41,906 bases of DNA from Pseudonocardia xinjiangensis (GTDB lineage: Bacteria; Actinomycetota; Actinomycetes; Mycobacteriales; Pseudonocardiaceae), in NCBI RefSeq assembly GCF_012911925.1, contig NZ_JAAXKY010000056.1, positions 1-41,906 on the forward strand, given 5' to 3'. Below are positions 1-8,336 of this stretch, one piece after another (positions within the stretch are counted from its first letter, which is position 1; each line of letters opens with the position of its first letter). The translations under genes and the position numbers were made by a program. Under the pieces are notes generated by a model. The model was given only the letters and a program-made list of their open reading frames with translations, ran no database searches and was not told the DNA's origin.

Positions 1-2
1 GA

Positions 3-977
3 CAGCCCACCACCCCCACCACCCAGGCGACGGTGCAGACGCAGCCGAAGGGCGGGGTCGACCTCACCCTCAACAAGGTGCTGGCGGGCGCCGGGGCTGC
101 GGCGACGAGCGCGGTGCTCGGGTCCTTCTTCGGCGCAGCGGGCACGGTGACCGGTGCCGCGCTCGGCTCGGTCGCGAGCACCGTGGCCGCCACCCTCTAC
201 CAGCAGTCACTTGACCGCACCCGGGACAAGATCGCAGCCCGCATCCGGTTCACCCGTGGCCGCGGCATGGACGCGGTGGAGGAGCGGGCCGCCGAGATCA
301 CCATGCCGATGCCGCGCATCTCGCCCGAGGCGCCCACCGCCCATCTCCGCGTCGGACCGGGCGTCCAGCCCGTCGTCCAACCCGTCGTGGCGGCGCGGTC
401 CCCGCGGCACCGGTTCGTCCTCTGGACGGGGGCGACCGTGCTCGTCTTCGTGCTCGGCCTGCTCGCGATCACGGGGGTGGAGTGGGCGAAGGGATCCACC
501 CTCACCTCGGGCCAGTCCGGGACGTCCGTCGGCCGGGTGATCGAGGGCAACCACGAGCCCCGGCACAAGGAGGAGCGGGTCGAGCCGACCCCGACGCCGG
601 AGCCGACGCCCACCCCGACCACGAGCGCCGACCCCAGCACCGACCCGAGCAACGCTCCCGGCGCCGGTCAGGACAGCAGTGGCGCGAACTCCTCGAAGGA
701 CCCGGGCGACGGGGGCAGCGCCACCTCCCGCCCCGCCGAACCCGGCGGCGACTCCGGCGACCTCCGGGACGACGGCTCCGGGACCGGGGGCTCCGGAAAC
801 GGCGGAACCGGGAACGGCGGCTCCGGGACCGGGGGCTCGGGTACCGGTGGCTCGGGCACCGGCGGCTCGGCCAACGACGGCTCCGGGAACAACCGATCGG
901 GCGGCGACAGCTCGGGCAACAACGGCGGCGCCGTCCCGACCCCGCTGGTCCCGGTACCCGGCGGCGAGAACAACTGA
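3..977 (+). CDS. Membrane-anchored protein with Gly-rich exported tail (5' end may lie outside window)
   Basis: Not recognised as a named family. The reading frame is open to the left edge, so the true start may be outside; a GTG at 33 is the first internal candidate. From that GTG, residues about 14-50 are a Gly/Ala-rich hydrophobic stretch resembling a glycine-zipper segment, a charged linker follows, and one clear transmembrane helix lies near residues 128-150 (FVLWTGATVLVFVLGLLAIT). After it come a Pro/Thr run (TPTPEPTPTPTT) and a long Gly/Ser/Asn tail built from GSGTGG-type repeats (about 770-940). The likely topology is a cytoplasmic N-terminus with a flexible extracytoplasmic tail. The next gene, thiE, is convergent, so no operon partner is visible. 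Coding confidence is good because the frame is long with consistent third-position GC; function is unknown. Confidence 0.7.
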   Translation, partial: QPTTPTTQATVQTQPKGGVDLTLNKVLAGAGAAATSAVLGSFFGAAGTVTGAALGSVASTVAATLYQQSLDRTRDKIAARIRFTRGRGMDAVEERAAEITMPMPRISPEAPTAHLRVGPGVQPVVQPVVAARSPRHRFVLWTGATVLVFVLGLLAITGVEWAKGSTLTSGQSGTSVGRVIEGNHEPRHKEERVEPTPTPEPTPTPTTSADPSTDPSNAPGAGQDSSGANSSKDPGDGGSATSRPAEPGGDSGDLRDDGSGTGGSGNGGTGNGGSGTGGSGTGGSGTGGSANDGSGNNRSGGDSSGNNGGAVPTPLVPVPGGENN

Positions 978-981
978 CCGC

Positions 982-1054
982 TCCTCGCAGACCCCGCGGC
1001 CTCGTCGCAGAGGCTACGGAGTCTGCGAGGACGGCAGCCGGTCTGCGAGGACGG
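982..1054. terminator. Inverted/direct repeat between convergent genes, likely bidirectional terminator
   Basis: TCCTCGCAGACC at 982-993 is the exact reverse complement of GGTCTGCGAGGA at 1040-1051, giving a 12-bp stem. GTCTGCGAGGACGG also occurs twice as a direct repeat (1021 and 1041, 20-bp spacing), so two alternative hairpins are possible. It lies between the 3' ends of the membrane protein gene and thiE. There is no T-run, as is common in high-GC actinobacteria. Confidence 0.55.
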
Positions 1055-1723
1055 TCAGGCGCGGAGGCGGGCCGCCAGCGCGGCGGCGGCCGCTCGCGGG
1101 TCCTCGGCCTGCGTGATCGCCCGCACGACGACGACGCGGTCGGCACCGGCGGCCAGCACCTCGTCGAGCCGGGCCTCGTCGATGCCGCCGATGGCGAACC
1201 ACGGCCGCGACGGCGACCGGCCAGCCACCGTCCGCACCAGATCGAGCCCCGGTGCCGGTCGGCCCGGCTTGGTCGGCGTTGGCCAGCACGGGCCGACGCA
1301 GAAGTAGTCCACGCCCGCCTCCTGTGCGGCCGTCGCGGTCTCGTCCGCACTGTGCGACGAACGCCCGACCACCACGTCGTCGCCCACGATCTTGCGGGCC
1401 CAGGCGACGGGCAGGTCGTCCTGGCCGAGGTGCAGCACATCGGCGCCCGCGGCGAGCGCCACGTCCGCCCGGTCGTTCACCGCGAGCAGCGCGCCGTGCC
1501 GGGCGCAGGCCTCGGCGAGCACCTCCAGCGCCGCGAGCTCCTCGCGGGCCTCCAGCGCGCCGTCGGCGCCCTTGTCGCGTAGCTGGACGATGTCGACACC
1601 ACCCGAGAGCGCCGCGTCGGCGAACCGGGCGAGGTCGCCGGTGCGGCGCCGCGCGTCGGTGCAGAGGTAGAGGCGCGCGTCGGCCAACCGCGCGCGCAGG
1701 GCGTCTCCGTCGAATCCGGGCAC
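1055..1723 (-). CDS. thiE: Thiamine-phosphate synthase ThiE
   Basis: ThiE joins HMP-pyrophosphate to the thiazole phosphate carboxylate to give thiamine monophosphate, in the cytoplasm. The protein is a TIM barrel of the usual length (222 residues from the chosen start). Family motifs visible are VDIVQLRDK, the [18 protein letters not shown] segment, [11 protein letters not shown] with the phosphate-loop Thr/Lys, and a C-terminal AIGGI phosphate-binding turn. The frame extends to a GTG at 1771, but that would run into the divergent riboswitch transcript and adds residues not typical of ThiE; the GTG at 1723 ([13 protein letters not shown]) fits the family better. A TAGGGT hexamer at 1732-1737 on this strand sits 8 nt before that GTG, so leaderless transcription is possible (inference). 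It is divergent from thiO-thiS-thiG and outside their riboswitch. Confidence 0.93.
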   Translation of the reverse strand: MPGFDGDALRARLADARLYLCTDARRRTGDLARFADAALSGGVDIVQLRDKGADGALEAREELAALEVLAEACARHGALLAVNDRADVALAAGADVLHLGQDDLPVAWARKIVGDDVVVGRSSHSADETATAAQEAGVDYFCVGPCWPTPTKPGRPAPGLDLVRTVAGRSPSRPWFAIGGIDEARLDEVLAAGADRVVVVRAITQAEDPRAAAAALAARLRA

Positions 1724-1778
1724 GGTGACCGACCCTACGCGGCACCGGACGCGGCGCGTACTGTGAACCACAGGTGAC

Positions 1779-1862
1779 GCACGGGAGCCCGGCAGCGGGC
1801 TGAGAGGGGATCCGGAGATCCCGACCGTCGAACCTGATCCGGGTCATGCCGGCGCAGGGAGC
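1779..1862 (+). promoter_or_regulatory. TPP (THI element) riboswitch
   Basis: The conserved THI-box blocks occur in order: ACGGGAG (1781-1787), a GC stem, CTGAGAGGGG (1799-1808), a P3-type hairpin, then CGAACCTGATCCGGGTCATG and CCGGCGCAGGGA ending at 1860. It leads directly into thiO, whose Shine-Dalgarno (GGGGAG) and ATG follow within 10 nt, so control by sequestration of the ribosome site is likely. A TACTGT hexamer at 1759-1764 is a plausible -10 placing the transcript start near 1771. Confidence 0.95.
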
Positions 1863-1868
1863 GGGGAG

Positions 1869-3015
1869 ATGACGAACTCACGGTTGACGGTGATCGGCGC
1901 AGGGGTGATCGGCCTGTCCTGCGCCTGGCGGGCCGCGTCCGCCGGCCTGCAGGTCACGCTGCTCGACCCGGCGCCCGCCTCCGGGGCGTCCTGGGTGGCG
2001 GGCGGGATGCTCGCACCGGTCACCGAGGCGTGGCCGGGCGAGGAGGCGCTGCTGGAGCTCGGCGTGGAGTCCGTGCGCCGCTGGCCCGGCTTCGCCGAGG
2101 AGGTCGCCGCCGCCGCGGGCCGCCCCGCCGGGCTGCGCACCGAGGGCACCGTCGTGGTCGCCACCGGGGCAGGCGACCGCGCCGAGCTGGACACCCTTGC
2201 GGGCTACCTGGCGCGGCTCGGCCGTGCCGTCGAGCGGCTCTCCGGCCGCGAGCTGCGGCGCCTGGAGCCCGCGTTGGGACCGGACGTCCGCGGTGGCCTG
2301 TCGGTACCCGACGACCTCGCGGTCGACAACCGCATGTTGCTCGCCGCCCTGCGGGCCGCCGCCGAGCGCGCCGGGGCCGCCGTCGTCGAGAGCGCCGCAC
2401 GGGCCGTCCTCGACGACGGGACGCGCGTCACGGGTGTGCGCACTGACGGGGCCGAGCTCCCGTCCGACCTCGTGCTCGTCAGCGCGGGCGCCCACTCCGC
2501 CGCGCTGCACCCGGTGCTGCGCGGGCTGGTGCGCCCGGTGAAGGGCGAGATCCTGCGGCTGGCCCACCGCGCAGGCGCGTTCCCGGCGCCGAGCCGCACC
2601 GTACGGGCGCTCGTGGACGGCCGTCCGGTCTACGCCGTGCCGCGCAACGGCGGCGGTCTCGTCATCGGGGCCACGCAGGCCGAGACCGGGTTCGACACCG
2701 AGGTCACCGTCGGCGGTGTGCGCGACCTGCTGCGCGACGCGGAGCGGGTGCTCCCGGGCATCGCCGAGTACGCACTGGCGGAGAGCGCGGCCGGGCTGCG
2801 GCCCGGCAGCCCGGACAACCTGCCGCTGGTCGGCGCCGTGGGGCCGGAGGGACTGCTCGTCGCCACCGGCCACCACCGCAACGGGATGCTGCTCGCCCCG
2901 GTCACAGCCGACGCCGTGCTTGCGCTCCTGCACGGCCGTCCCGTCCCCGAGTCGGTGCGTGCGGCCGACCCGCACCGATTCCGCGGAGCGCATCAGCACC
3001 CCGAGGAGGTAGCAC

Positions 3016-3038
<23 letters not shown>
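1869..3038 (+). CDS. thiO: Glycine oxidase ThiO
   Basis: FAD-dependent glycine oxidase that supplies dehydroglycine (imino-glycine) for assembly of the thiamine thiazole ring. The N-terminus holds the Rossmann FAD motif (VIGAGVIGLSCAWRAA, GxGxxG) and a DAO-type fold follows. Other family marks are GASWVAGGMLAP near residue 39 and the C-terminal FAD-contacting segment GLRPGSPDNLPLVG followed by GHHRNGMLLAP. The length of 389 residues is normal. The ATG at 1869 follows GGGGAG at the end of the TPP riboswitch. It is first gene of thiO-thiS-thiG; its 3' end overlaps thiS by 23 nt, which implies translational coupling. Expression should fall when TPP is plentiful. Confidence 0.95.
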
Positions 3039-4016
<978 letters not shown>

Positions 4017-4025
4017 GGCCGTCAC

Positions 4026-4367
4026 TCACTCCACGAAGCAGAACTCGTTGCCCTCGGGGTCGAGCATCACCTGGAACGAGCCGTGGGCGTCGGTGACCAC
4101 ATCTCCGCTGCGGGTGGCCCCCAGCCCCACGGCCTCGTCCGCGGCCGCCGCGACGGCAGGCCCGGACAGGTCGAGATGCAGCCGGTTCTTCGTGGCCTTG
4201 GCCTCCGGCACCGCCTGGAAGGCCAGCCGGGGCATGCCCGGCGGATCGACGTAGGACCAGCCGGGCTCCCGGTCCACAGGTTCTCCGCCGACCAGCGCGG
4301 CCCAGAACCGGACCAGCCGGGCCGGGTCGTGGCAGTCGATGACGATCTCGTCCAGCCGGGCGCGCAC
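4026..4367 (-). CDS. VOC (glyoxalase/bleomycin-resistance-like) family protein
   Basis: A single-module vicinal-oxygen-chelate protein of 113 residues. The beta-alpha-beta-beta-beta pattern is visible: LDEIVIDCHDPARLVRFWAA at the start, RLHLDLSGP in the middle, and the final strand VMLDPEGNEFCFVE carrying the usual terminal acidic residue. This is the actinobacterial Glyoxalase_6-like group; substrates are unknown and not all members are enzymes. The GTG at 4367 is the only reasonable start. It is convergent with thiG and lies downstream of the carbonic anhydrase gene on the same strand with a 25-nt gap, so co-transcription is possible. Confidence 0.85.
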   Translation of the reverse strand: MRARLDEIVIDCHDPARLVRFWAALVGGEPVDREPGWSYVDPPGMPRLAFQAVPEAKATKNRLHLDLSGPAVAAAADEAVGLGATRSGDVVTDAHGSFQVMLDPEGNEFCFVE

Positions 4368-4392
4368 GCCGGCACGATAACGGCAGCGTGCG

Positions 4393-4932
4393 TCAGCCCT
4401 CGAGCATCGGCACGACCGCTTCCACGCCGGCGCGATGCCGCCGGGCGAGCTCCTGGTAGATGCCCGGGTTGCCCTCCACCCACCAGCGGGCCGACTGCGT
4501 CAGTGGGCCCTTCTCCCGGCCGACCGTGTCCAGCACGAGGGTCTCGTCGGGCACCACCGTGTTGGGCGCGACGGTGGCGCCCGCCCCCACGAGGCAGCGC
4601 GCCCCGATGCGGGCGCCGTCCTGGATGGTGGAGCCGTTGCCGATCAGCGCCTCGGGGCCGATCACGCACCCGTGCACCACGCAAAGATGCCCGATCGTCG
4701 CACCTGCGCCGACCTCCGTGATGGGATCATTGCCGCCGTGCAGCACACAGCCGTCCTGCACGTTCGCGCCCTCGCGGATGATGATGGGACCGAAGTCGGC
4801 GCGGAGCACCGCGTTGTACCAGATCGATGCGTGGGCCTCGACGCGCACATCGCCGACCAGCGTGGCGGTGGGGGCGATGAACGCGTCCGGGTGCACGGTC
4901 GGGGACAGGCCCTCGAAGGAGAACAGCGGCAT
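4393..4932 (-). CDS. Gamma-class carbonic anhydrase-like (LbetaH hexapeptide) protein
   Basis: Left-handed beta-helix protein of the YrdA/PaaY/CaiE branch of gamma carbonic anhydrases. Isoleucine-patch hexapeptides run through most of its 179 residues (for example GANVQDGCVLHGG, GAGATIGHLCVVHGC, GNGSTIQDGARIGARCLVG). The three metal-ligand histidines expected for the family are present at LHGGND and GHLCVVHGC. Hydration of CO2 is a family inference; many relatives have weak or undetected activity. The open frame extends about 78 residues upstream, but that part is low-complexity Arg/Pro and overlaps the divergent lipoprotein gene, so the ATG at 4932 (MPLFSFEGLSP) is taken. Divergent from the GerMN lipoprotein gene. 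Confidence 0.9.
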   Translation of the reverse strand: MPLFSFEGLSPTVHPDAFIAPTATLVGDVRVEAHASIWYNAVLRADFGPIIIREGANVQDGCVLHGGNDPITEVGAGATIGHLCVVHGCVIGPEALIGNGSTIQDGARIGARCLVGAGATVAPNTVVPDETLVLDTVGREKGPLTQSARWWVEGNPGIYQELARRHRAGVEAVVPMLEG

Positions 4933-5030
4933 GGCCCGCAGCGTGCCACCCGGGTGCGTCCGGCGCGTCGCTCGGTGGACCGTCTCCCTGCCGGGCACCG
5001 TGGTGGCCGACCGTGGGGAGGTGCTCGCCG

Positions 5031-5900
5031 ATGATCGCACGACGTGGCCCGGTCCTGGCCGTCCTCGCGGTGGTGCTCGCCGGCTGCGGTGCCGAGTCCG
5101 GGCCGTCGGGTCCGCCGCCCGGCGCCGTGCTGCCCGAGCCCGTGCCCACCGTCCGGTCGACCCCACCGGCGGGCTCCACGGCCGGTGAGGCGGCCGCGGT
5201 GCCGGTCTACTACGTGGCGGACACCCCGGCCGGCCCGCGGTTGCAGCGGGAGTTCCACCGCGTCCCGTCGGACAACCGGGCGAGTGCCGCCGTGCGCGAG
5301 ATGCTGGCCGAGCCCACCGGCACCGACCCCGACTACCACTCGTACTGGCCGTCCGGCACCACGTTGCGCACGCCCGTGCGCGTCGAGGACACCACGATCG
5401 TCGTGGACCTGGCGGGGGCCGACGGTGCTCCGCCGAGCCCCGAGCTCGCGGAGCTCACCGTGCAGCAGCTCGTGTTCACGGTGCAGGGCGCGCTGCAGTC
5501 CGCCGACCCGGTGCGGATCCTGGTGGACGGCAAGCCGGTGGCGCGCCTGTGGGGAACGGTGCCGACGGCCGAGCCGGTGCGCCGCGGCGACGACTACGCG
5601 CTCCGCTCCCTCGTCCAGATCGACGGGCCCGCCGACGGCGCGGTGGTCGGGCGCGAGGTCGAGGTGACCGGCGAGGCCGCGGTGTTCGAGGCGACGGTGC
5701 TGTGGCAGGTGCTGCGGGACGGCGCCGTGGTGCGGTCGGGCGTCACGAGCACCAGCGAGGGCCAGCGGTTCGCCCCGTTCGCCTTCACGGTGGCCCTGGC
5801 GCCCGGTGACTACGTCGTGCGGGTGCTGGAGGACGACGTGTCCGGCGGCGAGGGACGCCCCGTCCTGACCGACGACAAGTCGGTGACGGTCCGCGGATAG
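5031..5900 (+). CDS. Lipoprotein with GerMN and Gmad2 (immunoglobulin-like) domains
   Basis: A secreted lipoprotein of about 289 residues. Residues 1-22 form a signal peptide ending in the lipobox LAGC. A Pro-rich linker follows, then a GerMN-type domain (VPVYYVADTPAGPRLQREFH through LVFTVQGALQSADPVRILVDG), then a C-terminal Gmad2-type beta-sandwich starting near VQIDGPADGAVVGREVEVTG. This two-domain architecture is known from actinobacterial lipoproteins, including those near the MtrAB system, and from spore germination proteins of Firmicutes; its molecular role is not established. The ATG at 5031 follows GGGGAGG with 9-nt spacing. Divergent from the carbonic anhydrase gene and convergent with the next membrane protein gene. 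Confidence 0.85.
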   Translation: MIARRGPVLAVLAVVLAGCGAESGPSGPPPGAVLPEPVPTVRSTPPAGSTAGEAAAVPVYYVADTPAGPRLQREFHRVPSDNRASAAVREMLAEPTGTDPDYHSYWPSGTTLRTPVRVEDTTIVVDLAGADGAPPSPELAELTVQQLVFTVQGALQSADPVRILVDGKPVARLWGTVPTAEPVRRGDDYALRSLVQIDGPADGAVVGREVEVTGEAAVFEATVLWQVLRDGAVVRSGVTSTSEGQRFAPFAFTVALAPGDYVVRVLEDDVSGGEGRPVLTDDKSVTVRG

Positions 5901-5913
5901 GGCCCCCGGCACG

Positions 5914-6525
5914 TCAGTCCGGTGGGGTCTTCGGGGTCTTCAGCCCCAGACTCCGCAGCTCCAGCGCCGCGAGCCCGTGCACGACGGCCCGGTCGTCGCG
6001 CCGCCAGGCCGCAGCGGGGTCGGGGGAGACCTTGAGCAGGCGCCGGACCGGCAGCCGGGTCATCGCGCGCAGGGCCAGGAGATCGGAGTCGACGGAGCGC
6101 ACCGCCACGGCCGACCGGGCCGCCCGCGCGTACCGCAGGCGCAGCGGCAGCCACACGAACAGCACCGGCAGCGCCCCCAGCACCACGATCCCGACCGCCG
6201 TGCCGAGCGCGACGGTCGCGACCGTCTCCAGCTGCTCCCGGCCGGCCGTCGCCAGCGCGTCGCCCGCCCCGGTGCCGCCGCTCAGCCCGCGGGCGAGGTC
6301 GTCCCCGACGAACGGCACCTGCTGGGCGGTCCGCGCCGCCTCGTCGAAGGCGCCGCGGATGGTGCCCCCGGCGTCGACCATCGTCTGTGCGGGCCCCTGC
6401 AGGCCCAGGATGAGCTCGCGGGCCGCCTGCGCGGCCAGGACACACACCACCAGCCATCCGACTGCGAGCAGGTCCGCCAGCAGTTGGAGCACTACCCGCG
6501 CCGGACGTTCGGCGTAGAACCGCAT
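5914..6525 (-). CDS. Membrane protein, two predicted transmembrane helices, unknown function
   Basis: About 203 residues, not assigned to a family. Helix 1 is near residues 10-33 (VVLQLLADLLAVGWLVVCVL) and helix 2 near residues 110-135 (VALGTAVGIVVLGALPVLFV), separated by a roughly 75-residue loop and followed by a basic Arg-rich cytoplasmic tail. The ATG at 6525 (MRFYAERPARV) is preferred because the upstream extension crosses a tandem DNA repeat whose 22-bp period is not a multiple of three. The same organisation (short N-terminal tail, external loop, basic tail) occurs in several uncharacterised actinobacterial proteins. Its 3' end is convergent with the GerMN lipoprotein gene. Confidence 0.7.
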   Translation of the reverse strand: MRFYAERPARVVLQLLADLLAVGWLVVCVLAAQAARELILGLQGPAQTMVDAGGTIRGAFDEAARTAQQVPFVGDDLARGLSGGTGAGDALATAGREQLETVATVALGTAVGIVVLGALPVLFVWLPLRLRYARAARSAVAVRSVDSDLLALRAMTRLPVRRLLKVSPDPAAAWRRDDRAVVHGLAALELRSLGLKTPKTPPD

Positions 6526-6565
6526 GGCGGCGCAGCGTACGAGCCGCCCGTTCCGCGCCCCCCGG

Positions 6566-6664
6566 CGAGTCGCCCGTTTCCCGCACGCGAGTCGCCCGCC
6601 CTGGATGTGCGAGTCGCCCGCTCTGGGCGCGCGAGTCGCCCGTTTCCGGCTCGCGAGTCGCCCT
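6566..6664. repeat. Tandem 22-bp repeat, five units, constant core plus variable half
   Basis: The 11-bp core CGAGTCGCCCG starts at 6566, 6588, 6610, 6632 and 6654 (the last with a single change at its end), an exact 22-bp period. Between cores is an 11-bp variable half that differs in every unit. It lies in a 231-bp intergenic stretch between the 3' end of the PEP-mutase-like gene and the start of the two-helix membrane protein, both on the minus strand. It is not coding, since the period breaks frame. Confidence 0.9.
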
Positions 6665-6756
6665 TCCCCGCGGGCTCGGGGTGCGGGTCTCGACATGATC
6701 GTTCCGAGGTCGGCCCGTGCGTCCGCGTGAGGGCGTATCGGTGGATCTCGCGACGA

Positions 6757-7551
6757 TCACTGCTCAGGCCGGCCCCAGAGGGCGGAGGAGCGCCGCTGGA
6801 TGTCGGCGTAGGTGGGCGTGGCCGCGTCGAGCGGCCGGTCGTCGCGCACGGCCTCCGCGGCCGCGACCGCGGCTCCCACGGCCGCCCGGAACAGCAACGA
6901 GCCCGTGCTGATGCGCCGTACCCCCAGGGCCGCCAGCTCGCGCACGCTGGTGCGGCCGGGGAGGTGCAGCAGGTTCACGGGCCGGTCCACTCCGGCGACG
7001 AGGGCGCGGACGTCGTCCGGGGCGGCGAGCCCCGGCACGAACACGCCGTCGGCGCCGGCCCCGGCATAAGCCCGACCCCGCCGCACCGCCTCGTGGACCG
7101 GGGCCGCCGGATCGAACCAGTGCGTGTCGGTGCGCGCGTTGAGGAACAGGCCGGGAGCCCGCTGCTTGACGGCCTGCAGCAGCCGCACCTGCGTACTGAC
7201 GTCGACCAGGACGTCCCCCGGTCTGCCGTCCTCGAGGTTGATCCCGGCGACTCCGATCGAGGCCAGTTCGGCGGCCAGGTCCGCCACCTCGGACGGGTCG
7301 TCGCTGAACCCTGCTTCGAGGTCCACGGTGACGGGCACGGGCAGCGCCACCAGTCTCCGGGCCAGCGTGAGCGTCTCGGTGCGCGCGAGGCCTGCCGCGT
7401 CGGGCAGCCCGTGAGCCGCGGCGACGCCGAGGCTGGTCGTGCCGACGGCCGCGAACCCGGCCTCGGCGAGCGCAGCGGCCGAGGCGACGTCCCAGGCGTT
7501 GGGCAACAGCAGCGGGTCAGCGCCATGGTGCAGGTCGTGGAACCTCGTCAT
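6757..7551 (-). CDS. Isocitrate lyase/PEP mutase family protein
   Basis: A TIM-barrel enzyme of the ICL/PEPM superfamily, 264 residues. Visible family features are the start LLLPNAWDVASAAALAEAGF, GTTSLGVAAAHG, the metal-binding VTVDLEAGFSDDP, GINLEDG and LNARTDTHW. The Cys of the isocitrate-lyase catalytic loop is not present, so it is a PEP-mutase/2-methylisocitrate-lyase-like or oxaloacetate-hydrolase-like member with unknown C-C or P-C substrate. The ATG at 7551 (MTRFHDLHHG) matches the usual start of this subgroup. It is divergent from an ArsR-type regulator across 64 bp that contain a perfect palindrome, which suggests regulation by that protein. Confidence 0.88.
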   Translation of the reverse strand: MTRFHDLHHGADPLLLPNAWDVASAAALAEAGFAAVGTTSLGVAAAHGLPDAAGLARTETLTLARRLVALPVPVTVDLEAGFSDDPSEVADLAAELASIGVAGINLEDGRPGDVLVDVSTQVRLLQAVKQRAPGLFLNARTDTHWFDPAAPVHEAVRRGRAYAGAGADGVFVPGLAAPDDVRALVAGVDRPVNLLHLPGRTSVRELAALGVRRISTGSLLFRAAVGAAVAAAEAVRDDRPLDAATPTYADIQRRSSALWGRPEQ

Positions 7552-7575
7552 GCGGGCACGGTAGGACGCCCTCGG

Positions 7576-7591
7576 TTCGGCGGCCGCCGAA
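7576..7591. promoter_or_regulatory. Perfect 16-bp palindrome, candidate ArsR-family operator
   Basis: TTCGGCGGCCGCCGAA is an exact inverted repeat centred between the divergent PEP-mutase-like gene (start 7551) and the ArsR-type gene (start 7616). The position fits autoregulation plus control of the neighbour. Confidence 0.5.
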
Positions 7592-7615
7592 ACGTCGGCG
7601 CGGCAGGATCGGGGG

Positions 7616-8320
7616 ATGACGACCGGTGCCGCTCTCGCCGACCTCGCCGCGTTGCTCGCCGACCGGACGCGCGCGCAGTTCTGTCTCGCGCTGCTGGACG
7701 GGCGGGCATGGACGGCCGGGGAGCTGGCCGCGCTCGCCGGCGTGGCCCCCTCCACGGCCAGCGAGCACCTCGGGCGCCTCGTGGCGGGCGGCCTGCTGGT
7801 GGAGCGCCGCCAGGGCAGGCACCGGTACGTCCAGCTCGCCGCCCCGGAGGTGGCGCAGCTCCTGGAGGACCTGGGCGCTCACGCCGCCCCGCGGGGAGCG
7901 GAGCCGGTCGGCCTGCGAGCGGTGGCGACGACGGCCGCCCTCGCCTGGGGCCGAACCTGTTACGACCACCTCGCCGGGCGGCTCGGGGTGGCGATCACCA
8001 GCGCGCTCGGCGAGCGCGGACTTCTCGATCTCACCGGCGGGTTCGCCCTCACTACGGACGGGATGGCCTGGTTCCGTGCCGAGCTGGGCTTCGTGCCGGT
8101 CCCATCACGTCGTCCGGTCGCGCGTGCGTGCCTCGACTGGACCGAGCGGCGGTCCCACCTGGCGGGGCAGGCCGGCGCCCACCTGCGATCCAGGATGCAG
8201 CACAACGGCTGGATCGCGGGCAGGGGCGATGGGCGCGCCGTCCGGCTGACCCCGTCGGGTACGCGTGCGCTGTCCGACCTGCTCGGCGTCACGCTCCCCA
8301 CCGCCGCGACACCAACCTGA
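7616..8320 (+). CDS. ArsR-family winged-helix transcriptional regulator
   Basis: A 234-residue regulator. The N-terminal winged helix is clear: LADLAALLADRTRAQFCLAL, the recognition helix region VAPSTASEHLGRLVAGGLL, then the wing QGRHRYVQL. The C-terminal 130 residues are longer than in classical ArsR metal sensors and carry no obvious Cys metal site, as in the actinobacterial group of ArsR-like regulators with an extra domain. The ATG at 7616 follows GGGGG. It is divergent from the PEP-mutase-like enzyme, the most likely target along with itself. Its 3' end is convergent with xdhC. Confidence 0.87.
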   Translation: MTTGAALADLAALLADRTRAQFCLALLDGRAWTAGELAALAGVAPSTASEHLGRLVAGGLLVERRQGRHRYVQLAAPEVAQLLEDLGAHAAPRGAEPVGLRAVATTAALAWGRTCYDHLAGRLGVAITSALGERGLLDLTGGFALTTDGMAWFRAELGFVPVPSRRPVARACLDWTERRSHLAGQAGAHLRSRMQHNGWIAGRGDGRAVRLTPSGTRALSDLLGVTLPTAATPT

Positions 8321-8336
8321 TGGACAGGCCGCGCGG

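Noticed and set aside
6566..6664. CRISPR array
   Set aside because: Repeats of 11 bp with 11-bp variable parts are far too short for repeat-spacer units, and no cas genes are present.
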